The notes under the pieces were generated by a model. That model saw only the letters and a program-made list of their open reading frames with translations. It made no database searches and was not told where the DNA came from. Below, one piece after another: positions 1 through 8,007 of a stretch of DNA of 64,000 nucleotides. Origin of the DNA: Bradyrhizobium diazoefficiens (lineage in GTDB: Bacteria; Pseudomonadota; Alphaproteobacteria; Rhizobiales; Xanthobacteraceae). The DNA is taken from contig NZ_CP067100.1 in assembly GCF_016616235.1 (NCBI RefSeq), positions 7,561,001 through 7,625,000 of the forward strand, read 5' to 3'. Position 1 is the stretch's first letter. Each line of letters opens with the position of its first letter. The position numbers and the translations under genes are program-made.

Positions 1-136
1 TGCACCTCTCCCGCTTGCGGGAGAGGTCGACGCGCTTGAGAGCGCGGCGGGTGAGGGCTCTCTCCTCTTGGGGAGTCCCTCCGTGGAGACACCCCCACCC
101 CAACCCTCCCCCGCAAGCGGGAGAGGGAGCACACCG
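1..136. repeat. Family A interspersed palindromic repeat (copy 1)
   Basis: It starts with a CTCTCCCGCTTGCGGGAGAG palindrome and runs through GGGTGAGGGCTCTCTCC to a closing block of CCCTCCCCCGCAAGCGGGAG type. The same arrangement recurs almost unchanged at 3085-3236 and 53388-53520, with diverged versions near 6915, 23993, 29190, 56408 and 57864. It has no credible coding content. It lies downstream of the minus-strand gene that ends at 167. Confidence 0.75.
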
Positions 137-166
137 CCGGAGCGGTAACAGAAGTGATGCTCTCAA

Positions 167-814
167 TCAGCGCGGCGCGTCGGGAGATGACGGCGTGCCG
201 TTGCCCGGCTGCAGATGCGGCGAGGGAATTTCCGGCGAGGATGTGGCTTGCACCGGCTTTGGCGCCGGATGGTCCATCAATACGGATTCGGCGACTGATT
301 GCGCCGAGGACGCGGGCGGGGCCGCCGGAGCTGCTTGCGGCGTGGACACCGGCTCGAACTTGGGCTCCGGCGCGGGCTCGTCCACCGGCGGTTCGGCCTG
401 GCGCTTGGCCTTGCGTGGCGCCGGCACCGTCTCGGTGACATAGGCGACACGGCGACGCGTGCGCTGGGCGATGCCGCCGAGGAAATCCGCCATCGCGAGC
501 AGCACCAGCAGGAAGTACGTGGAGTTGCCGAATTTGGGCCACATCACGAATTCGGCCGCGGCTGCGCCGAACACGATCAGCGACAGCAGATGATCCATCA
601 GAAATTTCGAGCCGGGCCGCGCGCCTTTGACCACCTCGAGCAGCAGCAGCACCACGCCGAGCGCAAGCAGGAGATCGGCAAGCGTCACCGGCCAGGTCTC
701 GCCCGTGACCATCGGCACCTTGAACAGCACGTCCGAGAAGGACACGCTCGGCATCAGGAAAGCGATGATGTTGTAGACCGCGAGCGGAATCAGGAGCAGC
801 GGGAAGCCGACCAT
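167..814 (-). CDS. Hypothetical four-helix membrane protein with Pro/Ala-rich tail
   Basis: I do not recognise a named family. The first roughly 140 residues contain about four hydrophobic segments: an N-terminal one starting MVGFPLLLIPLAVYNI, then stretches around LADLLLALGVVLLLLEVV, LLSLIVFGAAAAEFV and YFLLVLLAMADFLGG. A short basic stretch and a disordered Pro/Ala/Glu-rich C-terminus follow, so this is probably a small inner-membrane protein with a cytoplasmic tail. The ATG at 814 is preferred because the frame upstream of it lacks a membrane-protein-like sequence and would run toward rpmF. It lies downstream of rpmF on the same strand, separated by about 145 bp. No catalytic motif is visible. 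Confidence 0.6.
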   Translation of the reverse strand: MVGFPLLLIPLAVYNIIAFLMPSVSFSDVLFKVPMVTGETWPVTLADLLLALGVVLLLLEVVKGARPGSKFLMDHLLSLIVFGAAAAEFVMWPKFGNSTYFLLVLLAMADFLGGIAQRTRRRVAYVTETVPAPRKAKRQAEPPVDEPAPEPKFEPVSTPQAAPAAPPASSAQSVAESVLMDHPAPKPVQATSSPEIPSPHLQPGNGTPSSPDAPR

Positions 815-958
815 CGGCAAGATGCCTTCTCGATCAAGATGTCCGGACAGAACAATGCAGCGGCGAAGCATTGGCTCCGCCGCCGTCACCGTCATATCTC
901 ATGGATTGGCCGAAATCAGGCAGATCAAATCGTCCTGCCCCAAGAAAGGTCCTGAAGG

Positions 959-1141
959 TCAGGACTCTTTCTTCTTCAGGACCTGACGGCCCTTGTACAT
1001 GCCGGTCTTGAGGTCGAGATGGTGCGGACGACGGAGCTCGCCGGAGTCCTTGTCTTCCACATAGGTCGGCTTCTTGATGGCGTCTGCCGAGCGGCGCATG
1101 CCACGGCGCGACGGCGAGGTTTTTCTTCTCGGAACGGCCAT
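959..1141 (-). CDS. rpmF: 50S ribosomal protein L32
   Basis: This is a complete 60-residue L32 protein of the large ribosomal subunit. It has the diagnostic N-terminus [18 protein letters not shown] and a Lys-rich end VLKKKES, and it is highly basic as expected. It lacks the zinc-binding Cys pairs found in some L32 paralogs, so it is the Cys-free form usual in alphaproteobacteria. An AGAGGAT ribosome-binding site lies about 6 bases upstream of the ATG. mtgA lies upstream on the same strand with a gap of about 170 bp. The family is unambiguous. Confidence 0.97.
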   Translation of the reverse strand: MAVPRRKTSPSRRGMRRSADAIKKPTYVEDKDSGELRRPHHLDLKTGMYKGRQVLKKKES

Positions 1142-1310
1142 TTCAATATCCTCTAGGGATTGGTGTCATCAGGGCATCGTCCGCGACGGGACGGCTCAGC
1201 ACCCGCAATACGAGGCGAGCTGAATGCCGATCAAGGCCGCGCTTATAGAGGAAGGCTGGCCGTAAAGCTAGGCTCTTGGGCCGGAAAATATGCCCGGAAT
1301 GAGCCCGAAA

Positions 1311-1985
1311 TCAGCGATTTTCACGCCAGCAGGTCGCAAGCGAGCTCGCCTGCCCCCGCGCCATATAGGTCGCCGCCAGCCGCCGGACACCTGGCCCGGG
1401 GGTCCGGGCGCTGCGTTTGACCGGGTTGGGCAGGATCGAGGCCAGAAGAGCGGCTTCCCGGGGCGTGAGGTCCTTGGCCGACTTGCCGAAGGCATAGGCG
1501 CTGGCCGCCTCCACCCCGAACTGGCCCTGCGGGCCCAGCTCGGCGATGTTGAGGTAAATCTCCAGGATCCGCGCCTTGGGCAGCACGAAGTCGATCCACA
1601 GCGCCAGCGGGAATTCCAGCGCCTTACGGACAAAATCCCGCCCCTGCCAGAGGAACAGGTTTTTCGCGACCTGCTGGGTGATGGTGGAGGCGCCCCGGAA
1701 CGCGGTGCCGTCCTCCCTGGCGTCGTCGATGGCCTCGCGCAGCGCGCCCCAGTCGATGCCGTGATGCCTGCAGAAATGGGCGTCCTCGGCCGCCACCACT
1801 GCGCGCGGCAGATAAGGCGACATGTTCGCCAGATCGATCCACTCCCGCTGCATCGGCGCGCCGCGCAAGCTGCGCCACGCCATCAGCGTCGAAACCGGAT
1901 GACCAGTGCGATAGAACGGCGCGATCACATAAGGCGCGAGCAGCGCGACCACGAGCACCAGGAGAAGGGGTTTGACGATGCGCAA
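1311..1985 (-). CDS. mtgA: Monofunctional biosynthetic peptidoglycan transglycosylase
   Basis: A 224-residue GT51 glycosyltransferase that polymerises lipid II into glycan strands at the inner membrane and has no transpeptidase domain. It has an N-terminal membrane anchor ([18 protein letters not shown]). The GT51 motifs are [13 protein letters not shown], with the catalytic Glu, and [16 protein letters not shown], followed by an [14 protein letters not shown] segment. The length is normal for MtgA. It is divergently transcribed from the polyprenyl synthase gene across about 160 bp. That pairing may be functional, because polyprenyl diphosphates feed lipid II synthesis, but this is inference. 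Confidence 0.95.
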   Translation of the reverse strand: MRIVKPLLLVLVVALLAPYVIAPFYRTGHPVSTLMAWRSLRGAPMQREWIDLANMSPYLPRAVVAAEDAHFCRHHGIDWGALREAIDDAREDGTAFRGASTITQQVAKNLFLWQGRDFVRKALEFPLALWIDFVLPKARILEIYLNIAELGPQGQFGVEAASAYAFGKSAKDLTPREAALLASILPNPVKRSARTPGPGVRRLAATYMARGQASSLATCWRENR

Positions 1986-2145
1986 ATCAACCTTTCCGGC
2001 GCAAAATGAAACGCGGCCATGGGCTCAGCCATTAAGTCTGTGATAATTCGGGCCTTTTCCAGCACTTTTTGAGCCTTCCAAACGATTGACTGGGGCGGGC
2101 TCATAAAGGATTGTCCGCCGAATTTTGGTTCTGGAGCCCTCCTTG

Positions 2146-3069
2146 ATGACCGGCACGTCCCCGTCCGATTTCGCCAAACGCCTGGACAAGACCGCTGACG
2201 ATACCGAAGCCCTGCTCGGGCGCCTGCTGTCGGACGATATCCTGCACGACGAGATCGCCCGGCCCAAGCGACTGATGGACGCAATGCGCTATTCGAGCCT
2301 GAACGGCGGCAAGCGCCTGCGGCCGTTCCTGGTGGTCGAGAGCGCCGCCGTGTTCGGTGTTCCGCGCGAGGCCGCGCTGCTCGCCGGTGCCGCGCTCGAA
2401 TGCATCCACTGCTATTCGCTGATCCACGACGACCTGCCGGCGATGGACAATTCCGACCTGCGCCGCGGCCGCCCGACCCTGCACAAGAAGACCGATGACG
2501 CGACCGCGATCCTCGCCGGCGACGGGCTGTTGACGCTTGCCTTCGACATCATCACCCGCGACGAGATCCACCGCGACGCCAATGTGCGGCTGCTGCTGAC
2601 GCGCGCGCTGGCGCGCTGCGCCGGCATCGGCGGCATGGTCGGCGGCCAGATCCTGGATCTCGCCGGCGAAGGCCGTTTTGGCGGCAATGAACCGATCGAT
2701 GTCGCACGTATTCAGCAAATGAAGACGGGTGCGCTGCTGCGCTATGGCTGCATCGCCGGCGCGATCCTCGGCCAGGCCTCGCAGAAAGAATATCAGGCGC
2801 TCGACGATTACGGCCGCGCACTCGGCGAAGCCTTCCAGATCGCCGACGATCTGCTCGACGTTGAGGGCGATGCGGCCGCGCTCGGCAAGCCGGCCGGCGC
2901 CGATGCCGCGCTCGGCAAGACCACCTTCGTCACCCAGCTCGGCATCGACGGCGCCAAGCAGCGCGTGCGCGACCTGCTCGCGCGCGCCGATAGCGCGGTC
3001 TCGATCTTCGGCGACCGCGCCGCCGTGCTGCAAGCCGCTGCGCGCTTCGTCGCCGAGCGGAAGAGCTAG
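2146..3069 (+). CDS. ispA: Polyprenyl (farnesyl/geranylgeranyl-type) diphosphate synthase
   Basis: A 307-residue trans-prenyltransferase that condenses isopentenyl diphosphate with allylic diphosphates. The first Asp-rich motif is DDLPAMDNSDLRRGRPTLH (the bacterial DDx4D form, with one Asp replaced by Asn in the loop) and the second is DDLLD. The GGKRLRP substrate-binding motif is also present. This motif set matches the IspA farnesyl diphosphate synthase group, but product length cannot be read reliably from sequence. The ATG at 2146 is chosen over an in-frame codon at 2125 because it starts the family-like N-terminus. Family A repeat DNA follows the stop. Confidence 0.9.
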   Translation: MTGTSPSDFAKRLDKTADDTEALLGRLLSDDILHDEIARPKRLMDAMRYSSLNGGKRLRPFLVVESAAVFGVPREAALLAGAALECIHCYSLIHDDLPAMDNSDLRRGRPTLHKKTDDATAILAGDGLLTLAFDIITRDEIHRDANVRLLLTRALARCAGIGGMVGGQILDLAGEGRFGGNEPIDVARIQQMKTGALLRYGCIAGAILGQASQKEYQALDDYGRALGEAFQIADDLLDVEGDAAALGKPAGADAALGKTTFVTQLGIDGAKQRVRDLLARADSAVSIFGDRAAVLQAAARFVAERKS

Positions 3070-3084
3070 TAGTTCCGGGCTCCT

Positions 3085-3236
3085 TTGCCTCTCCCGCTTG
3101 CGGGAGAGGTCGGCGCGTCCCGGGCGATGCGAAGCATCGTCCCGCGCGCCGGGTGAGGGCTCTCTCCTCTTGGGGGTTCTCCTTTGTGGAAACACCCTCT
3201 CCCCAGCCCTCCCCCGCAAACGGGGGAGGGAGCGCA
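3085..3236. repeat. Family A interspersed palindromic repeat (copy 2)
   Basis: It has the same block order as 1-136: a CTCTCCCGCTTGCGGGAGAG palindrome, a GGGTGAGGGCTCTCTCCTC block, then CCCTCCCCCGCAAACGGGGG. It sits between the prenyl synthase stop and the DUF1345 gene. Its final GGGAGGGAGCG lies just ahead of an ATG at 3243 and could act as part of that gene's ribosome-binding site. Confidence 0.75.
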
Positions 3237-3242
3237 CCTGCG

Positions 3243-3950
3243 ATGCCGCTCAGGCCTCACCGGACGATCCGCATGGAAAAAGAAGATCCCGTCCTCGTCC
3301 GCTTCCGCCAGATGTCGCGGCCGGTGCGGCTGATCTATGCGCGGCCGCGGACCTTCATCTCGCTGGGCGTCGGCATTCTGGTCTGCCTGCTGCTGCCGGG
3401 TTCGCACCGGCTGGTGACGCGGCTGTTGTTCGGCTGGAATGCGCTGATCGCGGTGTATCTCGTTCTGGTCTACACGATGATGCTCTGCAACGATCATCAT
3501 CACATCCGCCGTGCCGCGGCGATGCAGGACGACGGCCGCTTCGTGATCCTGCTGGTGACGGCCATTGGCGCATTCGCGAGTATCGCTGCGATCGTCTCCG
3601 AACTCGGCGCCCACCGCGGCGCCGCGGAGCTGACGATCGCGATCACCACCATTGCGCTGTCCTGGGCCGCCGTGCACACCACGTTCGCGCTGCACTACGC
3701 CCACGACTATTATCGCCACCCCGCGGGCGGCCTTCAATTTCCGAGCGGCGACAAGGAAGACCACGCCGACTATTGGGATTTTGTCTATTTCTCGTTCGTG
3801 ATCGGGATGACCGCGCAGGTCTCCGACGTCGGCATCACCGACAAGACCATCCGCCGCACGGCGACCGCCCACGGCATCGTGTCATTCATCTACAATACGG
3901 CTTTGCTGGCGCTGACGGTGAATATCGCGGCCAGCGCGATCTCGAACTGA
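3243..3950 (+). CDS. DUF1345 family integral membrane protein
   Basis: About 235 residues with five or so hydrophobic helices. The C-terminal half carries the family signature HYAHDYY, a SGDKEDHADYWDFVYFSF-like stretch and VSDVGITDKTIRRTATAHG. DUF1345 proteins are uncharacterised inner-membrane proteins and no reaction is known. The ATG at 3243 is preceded by a purine-rich GGGAGGGAG. An internal ATG at 3273 (MEKEDPVLVRF) is an equally plausible start. The gene follows a family A repeat and converges on the caspase-like gene. Confidence 0.85.
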   Translation: MPLRPHRTIRMEKEDPVLVRFRQMSRPVRLIYARPRTFISLGVGILVCLLLPGSHRLVTRLLFGWNALIAVYLVLVYTMMLCNDHHHIRRAAAMQDDGRFVILLVTAIGAFASIAAIVSELGAHRGAAELTIAITTIALSWAAVHTTFALHYAHDYYRHPAGGLQFPSGDKEDHADYWDFVYFSFVIGMTAQVSDVGITDKTIRRTATAHGIVSFIYNTALLALTVNIAASAISN

Positions 3951-4007
3951 TCGTCGTCCCCGCGAATGCGCGCGCTCGAAGGGACGACAGAGGGAGACTT
4001 CTAGCCC

Positions 4008-5825
4008 CTAGTAACAAACCTCGGCATTGGAATCGTTGCCGGGGCCGCCGCCACCGCGATATTCAAGATGGCAGCCACGGTTGACCGGACGACAGCCGGT
4101 GTTATTGCAATAGACCTGCCCGCCACCCGAGGGGCGGCTGGCACCGGCGGCAGCCGCGATGCCGGCAGCGGCACCATAACGGCCCGTTGCGCCGCCGGCC
4201 TGACGACGCTGCCGCGCGGGACGCTCTTCGCTGTCGTCACGCTTGACGCTCGCGGGCTTGGTGGCCGGTTTTGCGGCACGCTGCTTCTCGCACTCATTGT
4301 CGTCGTTGACCGCGTAGCCGTCACGGCAGACGATCCTGGTGCACTTGTCACCGTCGGCCTTGAAGCCATGCTGGCAGACCAGCGGACAGACCCGCGACGG
4401 TTTCGACTTCACCGCATCGAGCGCATCGGTGCTCGCCATTTTCACGTCGAGCTTGGTGCCGGCATAACGGTTGAACTGCGAGAGCGACCGCTGCGAGGAG
4501 GTGTTCCAGTTGCCGTCCGCCTGCCCGGAGAAGCAGCCGACGCGGCCGAGCTCGGTCTGCACCGATCGGCTGAGATCGGCCGGCGCGGTCGCCGGCGTCA
4601 GCGAGGCGACATTGGTGCCGGCCGGACTCGCCGTGCTGACTGGTGCGGCACTCGGTGCCGTCGCGGCGAGATTGACACGCTGCTGCTCGGCGGCGGCAGC
4701 CTGCTGCTGCGCCTGCTCCTTGGCCTTCTGCGCGACGAGCTGCGCCTGCTCGGCGGCCTTCGCATCCGCCGCAGCCTTGGCCTGCGCGTCCTTCTGCGCG
4801 CCGAGCGCGGCGAGACGATCGCGCTCGGCCTCGGCTTGCTTCGCCTTTTCGGTCGCCGCCGCGTGGGCCTGCTCGGCACCGATTTTCTCGAGCTGCAGCT
4901 TGGCAAGGTTCGCGTAGAAGCCGTCGGGATGCTGAGCCAGAAACGCCTCCCATGCCGCCCGGTTGCCGACCTGGAGCGAGAGCTCGTAATCGCGGCGAAC
5001 GTCGGCCTGCGGGTTCGGCGCAGGCGCCACTGGCGCCGCGGCCACCGCCTTGACGGGAACCAGCGGGACGTCCTCGCCGCCGAGCGAGCCGTACACGAAC
5101 GGCTCCTGCTTGTTGCCGGTCGATTTGAGCACGTCGTCACGCACGAAGCCGAAGGCGCGACGGACGTCGAGGCCCGGCGTCGTCAGATGCTTCGACAGCG
5201 CGACCGTGAAGGGGCTGTTGGCACCGTCGCCGTCCTGCGCGGTGAAGCCGGCCTTGGCCGAATAGGCGATCAAGGTGTTGGGACTGGTCGGCTCGACCTG
5301 GGCAAGGCCGCGGCCGATACCGCGCGAGGCGACCGTGCGCTTCATGGTCTTGCCGAACGGATTGTCGCGGCAGGCATCCAGGATCACCAGGCGCAGCTGC
5401 TTGGCGGGCTCGACGGCGACCAGGATCCGGTCGAGCGAGAGCGCCTCGTCGTACACGTCGGTGTCGCGCTCGAGCCTGGCGTCGACAGGAATCAGATAGT
5501 TCGAGCCTTCGACCTCGATGCCGTGGCCGGCATAATAGACCACGGCGATGTCGGCATCGCGGGTCGCGTCCGCGAAGTCGCGCAGCACACGCCGCGTGTC
5601 GAGCGCCGACAGATCGCGCCGGGACTCGACGATGTCGAAACCGGCCTCCTTCAGCGTCTTCGCCATCACCGCACCGTCATTGACCGGATTCGTGAGCGGG
5701 GGCGCATGCTGATAGGCCGAGTTGGCGAGCACCAGCGCGACGCGCTTTCCGGCGAAAGCGGGTCCGGCGCCGAGCAGCAGCGCCAGAGCGAGGAGAAGCG
5801 GGCAAAGTCTGAGCAGATTGCGCAT
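4008..5825 (-). CDS. Secreted caspase-like (C14) protein with coiled coil and Cys-rich tail
   Basis: A 605-residue protein. A signal peptide (LLLALALLLGAGPAFA) is followed by a caspase-hemoglobinase-fold domain (residues about 25-250) with the His motif VVYYAGHGIEVEGSNY and the Cys motif VILDACRDNPF, so the His/Cys dyad is intact. Residues about 315-395 form a highly charged Ala/Gln/Lys/Glu-rich coiled coil. After that come a domain resembling peptidoglycan-binding repeats (GCFSGQADGNWNTSSQRSL), a Cys-rich stretch (RVCPLVCQHGFKADGDKC), and a basic then Gly-rich tail ending in Cys residues. Family members cleave after Arg/Lys or act as scaffolds. The substrate is unknown. The export signal argues for a periplasmic role. 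Confidence 0.85.
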   Translation of the reverse strand: MRNLLRLCPLLLALALLLGAGPAFAGKRVALVLANSAYQHAPPLTNPVNDGAVMAKTLKEAGFDIVESRRDLSALDTRRVLRDFADATRDADIAVVYYAGHGIEVEGSNYLIPVDARLERDTDVYDEALSLDRILVAVEPAKQLRLVILDACRDNPFGKTMKRTVASRGIGRGLAQVEPTSPNTLIAYSAKAGFTAQDGDGANSPFTVALSKHLTTPGLDVRRAFGFVRDDVLKSTGNKQEPFVYGSLGGEDVPLVPVKAVAAAPVAPAPNPQADVRRDYELSLQVGNRAAWEAFLAQHPDGFYANLAKLQLEKIGAEQAHAAATEKAKQAEAERDRLAALGAQKDAQAKAAADAKAAEQAQLVAQKAKEQAQQQAAAAEQQRVNLAATAPSAAPVSTASPAGTNVASLTPATAPADLSRSVQTELGRVGCFSGQADGNWNTSSQRSLSQFNRYAGTKLDVKMASTDALDAVKSKPSRVCPLVCQHGFKADGDKCTRIVCRDGYAVNDDNECEKQRAAKPATKPASVKRDDSEERPARQRRQAGGATGRYGAAAGIAAAAGASRPSGGGQVYCNNTGCRPVNRGCHLEYRGGGGPGNDSNAEVCY

Positions 5826-5996
5826 GACACGACTTCCGAAGTTCAGAGGCAGTTCGAGCCCTTTGGGGCCGCTTTAGCAGGACCCGCCGCTACCGCTTGT
5901 GATGAAGGTCACGAAGGCGGCGCCGGCAGCGGACCGAAGGACCCTCTATGTTTGTCGCGCCAGCGCGGTCGGGGTTCGCCGACACAGGCCCGCTGG

Positions 5997-6425
5997 CTAG
6001 GAATCGCCGATGTGCCCACGATATTGCGGCAGATTGTCTGTAATCTCATGCCAGGGCGCCTTCGAGCCGACGAAAATATGGGCCGTCGGGCGGATCGAGG
6101 GGGCGTCGACCAGGGTTCCCATGGCGACATGGACCCATTTTCCCTCGCGGACCCGGGAATAAAGCAGCGAGCCGCAGCGCGCGCAGTGGGCGTCATGGGT
6201 CATGTCGTCGCCGTAGATCAGGCGCTGGTCTGCACCTTGGACAAGGCGAAGGTTGTGCTGCTCGATCCCAGCGAACGGCTTGAAGGCTGAGCCGGTGGTG
6301 CGGCGGCAGTTCGAGCAGTGGCAATTCATCGCGTAGGAGAACGCATCCGCCACCTCGAAGCGCACGGCGCGGCAATAGCATTCGCCGGTGAGGATACGAG
6401 CGTTCGAATTTTCTGATCCGGGCAT
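5997..6425 (-). CDS. GFA (glutathione-dependent formaldehyde-activating) family zinc protein
   Basis: A 142-residue Mss4-like fold protein. The zinc-binding cysteines are visible as GECYCRAV, NCHCSNCRRTTGSAF and HCARCGSLLY. The family is named for S-hydroxymethylglutathione formation, but most members, probably including this one, have no proven activity. The ATG at 6425 (MPGSENSNARI) is preferred because upstream residues are not family-like. It is divergent from the NTF2-like gene at 6520, with about 94 bp between them for shared control. Confidence 0.88.
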   Translation of the reverse strand: MPGSENSNARILTGECYCRAVRFEVADAFSYAMNCHCSNCRRTTGSAFKPFAGIEQHNLRLVQGADQRLIYGDDMTHDAHCARCGSLLYSRVREGKWVHVAMGTLVDAPSIRPTAHIFVGSKAPWHEITDNLPQYRGHIGDS

Positions 6426-6519
6426 GGCGACGCCTTCGCGCAAATGGCTGACACACCCATAGCGCATTCTGATGTGTACGACTAAGTTTGTCCCAAGCCA
6501 TCATGCAAAAGGATGACCC

Positions 6520-6894
6520 ATGAGCCAGAACCGTTCGAGCGTCGAAGCCGTCGTGCAATCCTATTTTGACGGCCTCTACGAGGGCGACGCCGACAAGCTC
6601 GGCGCCATCTTCCATCCCTCCGCCGATTTGCGCTGGGTCGAAAAGGGCGAGCTGCAGGTGCTGACCGTGCCGGACTGGCTCGACCGGGTGCGCAAGCGCC
6701 CTTCCGGCAAGGCCGAAGGCAAGCCGCGCGAGGATTTCATCGTCACCATCGACCGCTCCGACGAGAAGACCGCCTTCATCAAGGTCCGCTGCCAGCTGCC
6801 GCCGCGCTTCTTCACCGACTATCTGGTCGCGATGAAGCTCGCCGACGGCTGGCAGATCGTGTCGAAATCGTATCGGTATGATCTGAGGGAGTGA
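6520..6894 (+). CDS. NTF2-like / putative lumazine-binding family protein
   Basis: A 124-residue alpha+beta barrel protein of the SnoaL/NTF2 superfamily. It has the typical opening VEAVVQSYFDGLYEGDADKL, an IFHPSADLRWV stretch and a closing LADGWQIVSKSY. Such proteins bind small hydrophobic ligands or catalyse simple isomerisations. No catalytic residues can be assigned here, so function is unknown. It is divergently transcribed from the GFA gene and followed by family A-type repeat DNA. Confidence 0.8.
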   Translation: MSQNRSSVEAVVQSYFDGLYEGDADKLGAIFHPSADLRWVEKGELQVLTVPDWLDRVRKRPSGKAEGKPREDFIVTIDRSDEKTAFIKVRCQLPPRFFTDYLVAMKLADGWQIVSKSYRYDLRE

Positions 6895-6914
6895 GGGGGC
6901 GGGCGCCCTGCGAC

Positions 6915-7088
6915 TCCCCTCTCCCCGTTCTTACGGGGCCGCGACGAGCTTCGCTCGCGCTGAGAGGGTTGGGGTGAGGGGCTGCTTCCGCGAACACATT
7001 GACAATTGGACTCGCGGAGAGTCCCCCTCACCCGTATCGCATCTGCCGATGCGATGCGGCCTCTCCCCGCAAACGGGGAGAGGCGAAG
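6915..7088. repeat. Diverged family A repeat
   Basis: CCTCTCCCCG and CGGGGAGAGGC arms flank blocks of GGTTGGGGTGAGGGG and CCCCCTCACCCGTATCGCATC. The layout is that of family A, but the inner sequence differs and matches the version near 23993-24133. It separates the NTF2-like gene from the beta-lactamase gene. Confidence 0.65.
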
Positions 7089-7103
7089 AAGGGAAAGTCC
7101 CCC

Positions 7104-7961
7104 ATGCTTCTCGACCGCCGCTCGCTGCTCGCCTCGTTCTGCTGGATGGCCGCGTCTCCCGCACTTGCCGCGGAGGCGTGGCCCGAGTTCGAGTCCTACG
7201 AGCGCGAGAGCGGCGGGCGGGTCGGGGTCTACGCCGAAAATCTCGCGACCGGCGCAAGGCTCGCCTGGCGCGCCGACGAACGCTTCGTGATGTGCTCGAC
7301 CTTCAAGGCCTCGCTCGCGGCCTGCGTGCTGGTGCGGGTCGATCGCGGCGAGGAGCAGCTTGCGGCCACGATCCCTTACGGCCAGGCCGACCTGCTGGAG
7401 TACGCCCCGGTCGCCAAGCAGAATCTCGCGGCCGGCGGGATGTCGGTCGCTGACATGTGCAAGGCCATCGTCGAGCTCAGCGACAACACCTGCGCCAATC
7501 TGCTGCTGGCGCGGGTCGGCGGGCCCGCCGCGCTCACCGCGTTCTGGCGATCGATCGGCGATGCCACCTCGCGGCTCGACCACAATGAGCCCGAGCTCAA
7601 CCGCTCGCCGCCGGGCGATCCCCGGGACACCACGACGCCGGCGGCGATGGCCGGCAATCTGAAGCGGTTGGTGGTGGGCGAGGCGCTGTCGCCGGCCTCG
7701 CGTGCCCAACTCACCGAATGGATGGTCGGCTGCAAGACGGGCGCGAACCGGCTGCGCGGTGGCCTGCCGGCGGGCTGGAAGATCGGCGACAAGACCGGCA
7801 ACAACGGCAGGGATGCCGCGGGCGACATCGCCGTCGTGTGGCCCAAGCCGGACGCACCGATCCTGATCGCGACCTATGTCCAGGGCGGGGCGCCGACCGC
7901 GGCCCAGATCGAGGCCGTGTTCGCACGCATCGGGCGCATGGTGGCCGAACGGCTGACGTGA
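7104..7961 (+). CDS. Class A beta-lactamase
   Basis: A 285-residue serine beta-lactamase that hydrolyses the beta-lactam ring in the periplasm. A short N-terminal signal (MLLDRRSLLASFCW..ALA) contains twin arginine-like RR. The motifs are complete: CSTFK (catalytic Ser and Lys), SDN in ELSDNTCANLL, the omega-loop Glu in EPELNRSPPGDPRDTTTP, and KTG in GDKTGNNG. The length is normal. The ATG at 7104 directly precedes the signal peptide. There is no adjacent LysR (ampR-like) gene, so it is probably constitutive or controlled elsewhere. The CPA1 antiporter gene follows after 46 bp on the same strand. The substrate spectrum cannot be predicted. Confidence 0.93.
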   Translation: MLLDRRSLLASFCWMAASPALAAEAWPEFESYERESGGRVGVYAENLATGARLAWRADERFVMCSTFKASLAACVLVRVDRGEEQLAATIPYGQADLLEYAPVAKQNLAAGGMSVADMCKAIVELSDNTCANLLLARVGGPAALTAFWRSIGDATSRLDHNEPELNRSPPGDPRDTTTPAAMAGNLKRLVVGEALSPASRAQLTEWMVGCKTGANRLRGGLPAGWKIGDKTGNNGRDAAGDIAVVWPKPDAPILIATYVQGGAPTAAQIEAVFARIGRMVAERLT

Positions 7962-8007
7962 GCCGCACCGCATTGACCTTGCGATTGCTTCCGGGCCAAG
8001 ACAGGCC

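Noticed and set aside
2086..2113. TTGACT with a weak -10 upstream of the prenyl synthase gene
   Set aside because: The spacing to any -10-like hexamer is poor, so it is not listed as a promoter.
4068..6290. A 740-codon plus-strand frame opposite the caspase-like gene
   Set aside because: It is a GC-skew shadow of the real minus-strand gene. Its repetitive Leu/Arg content mirrors the coiled-coil coding sequence.
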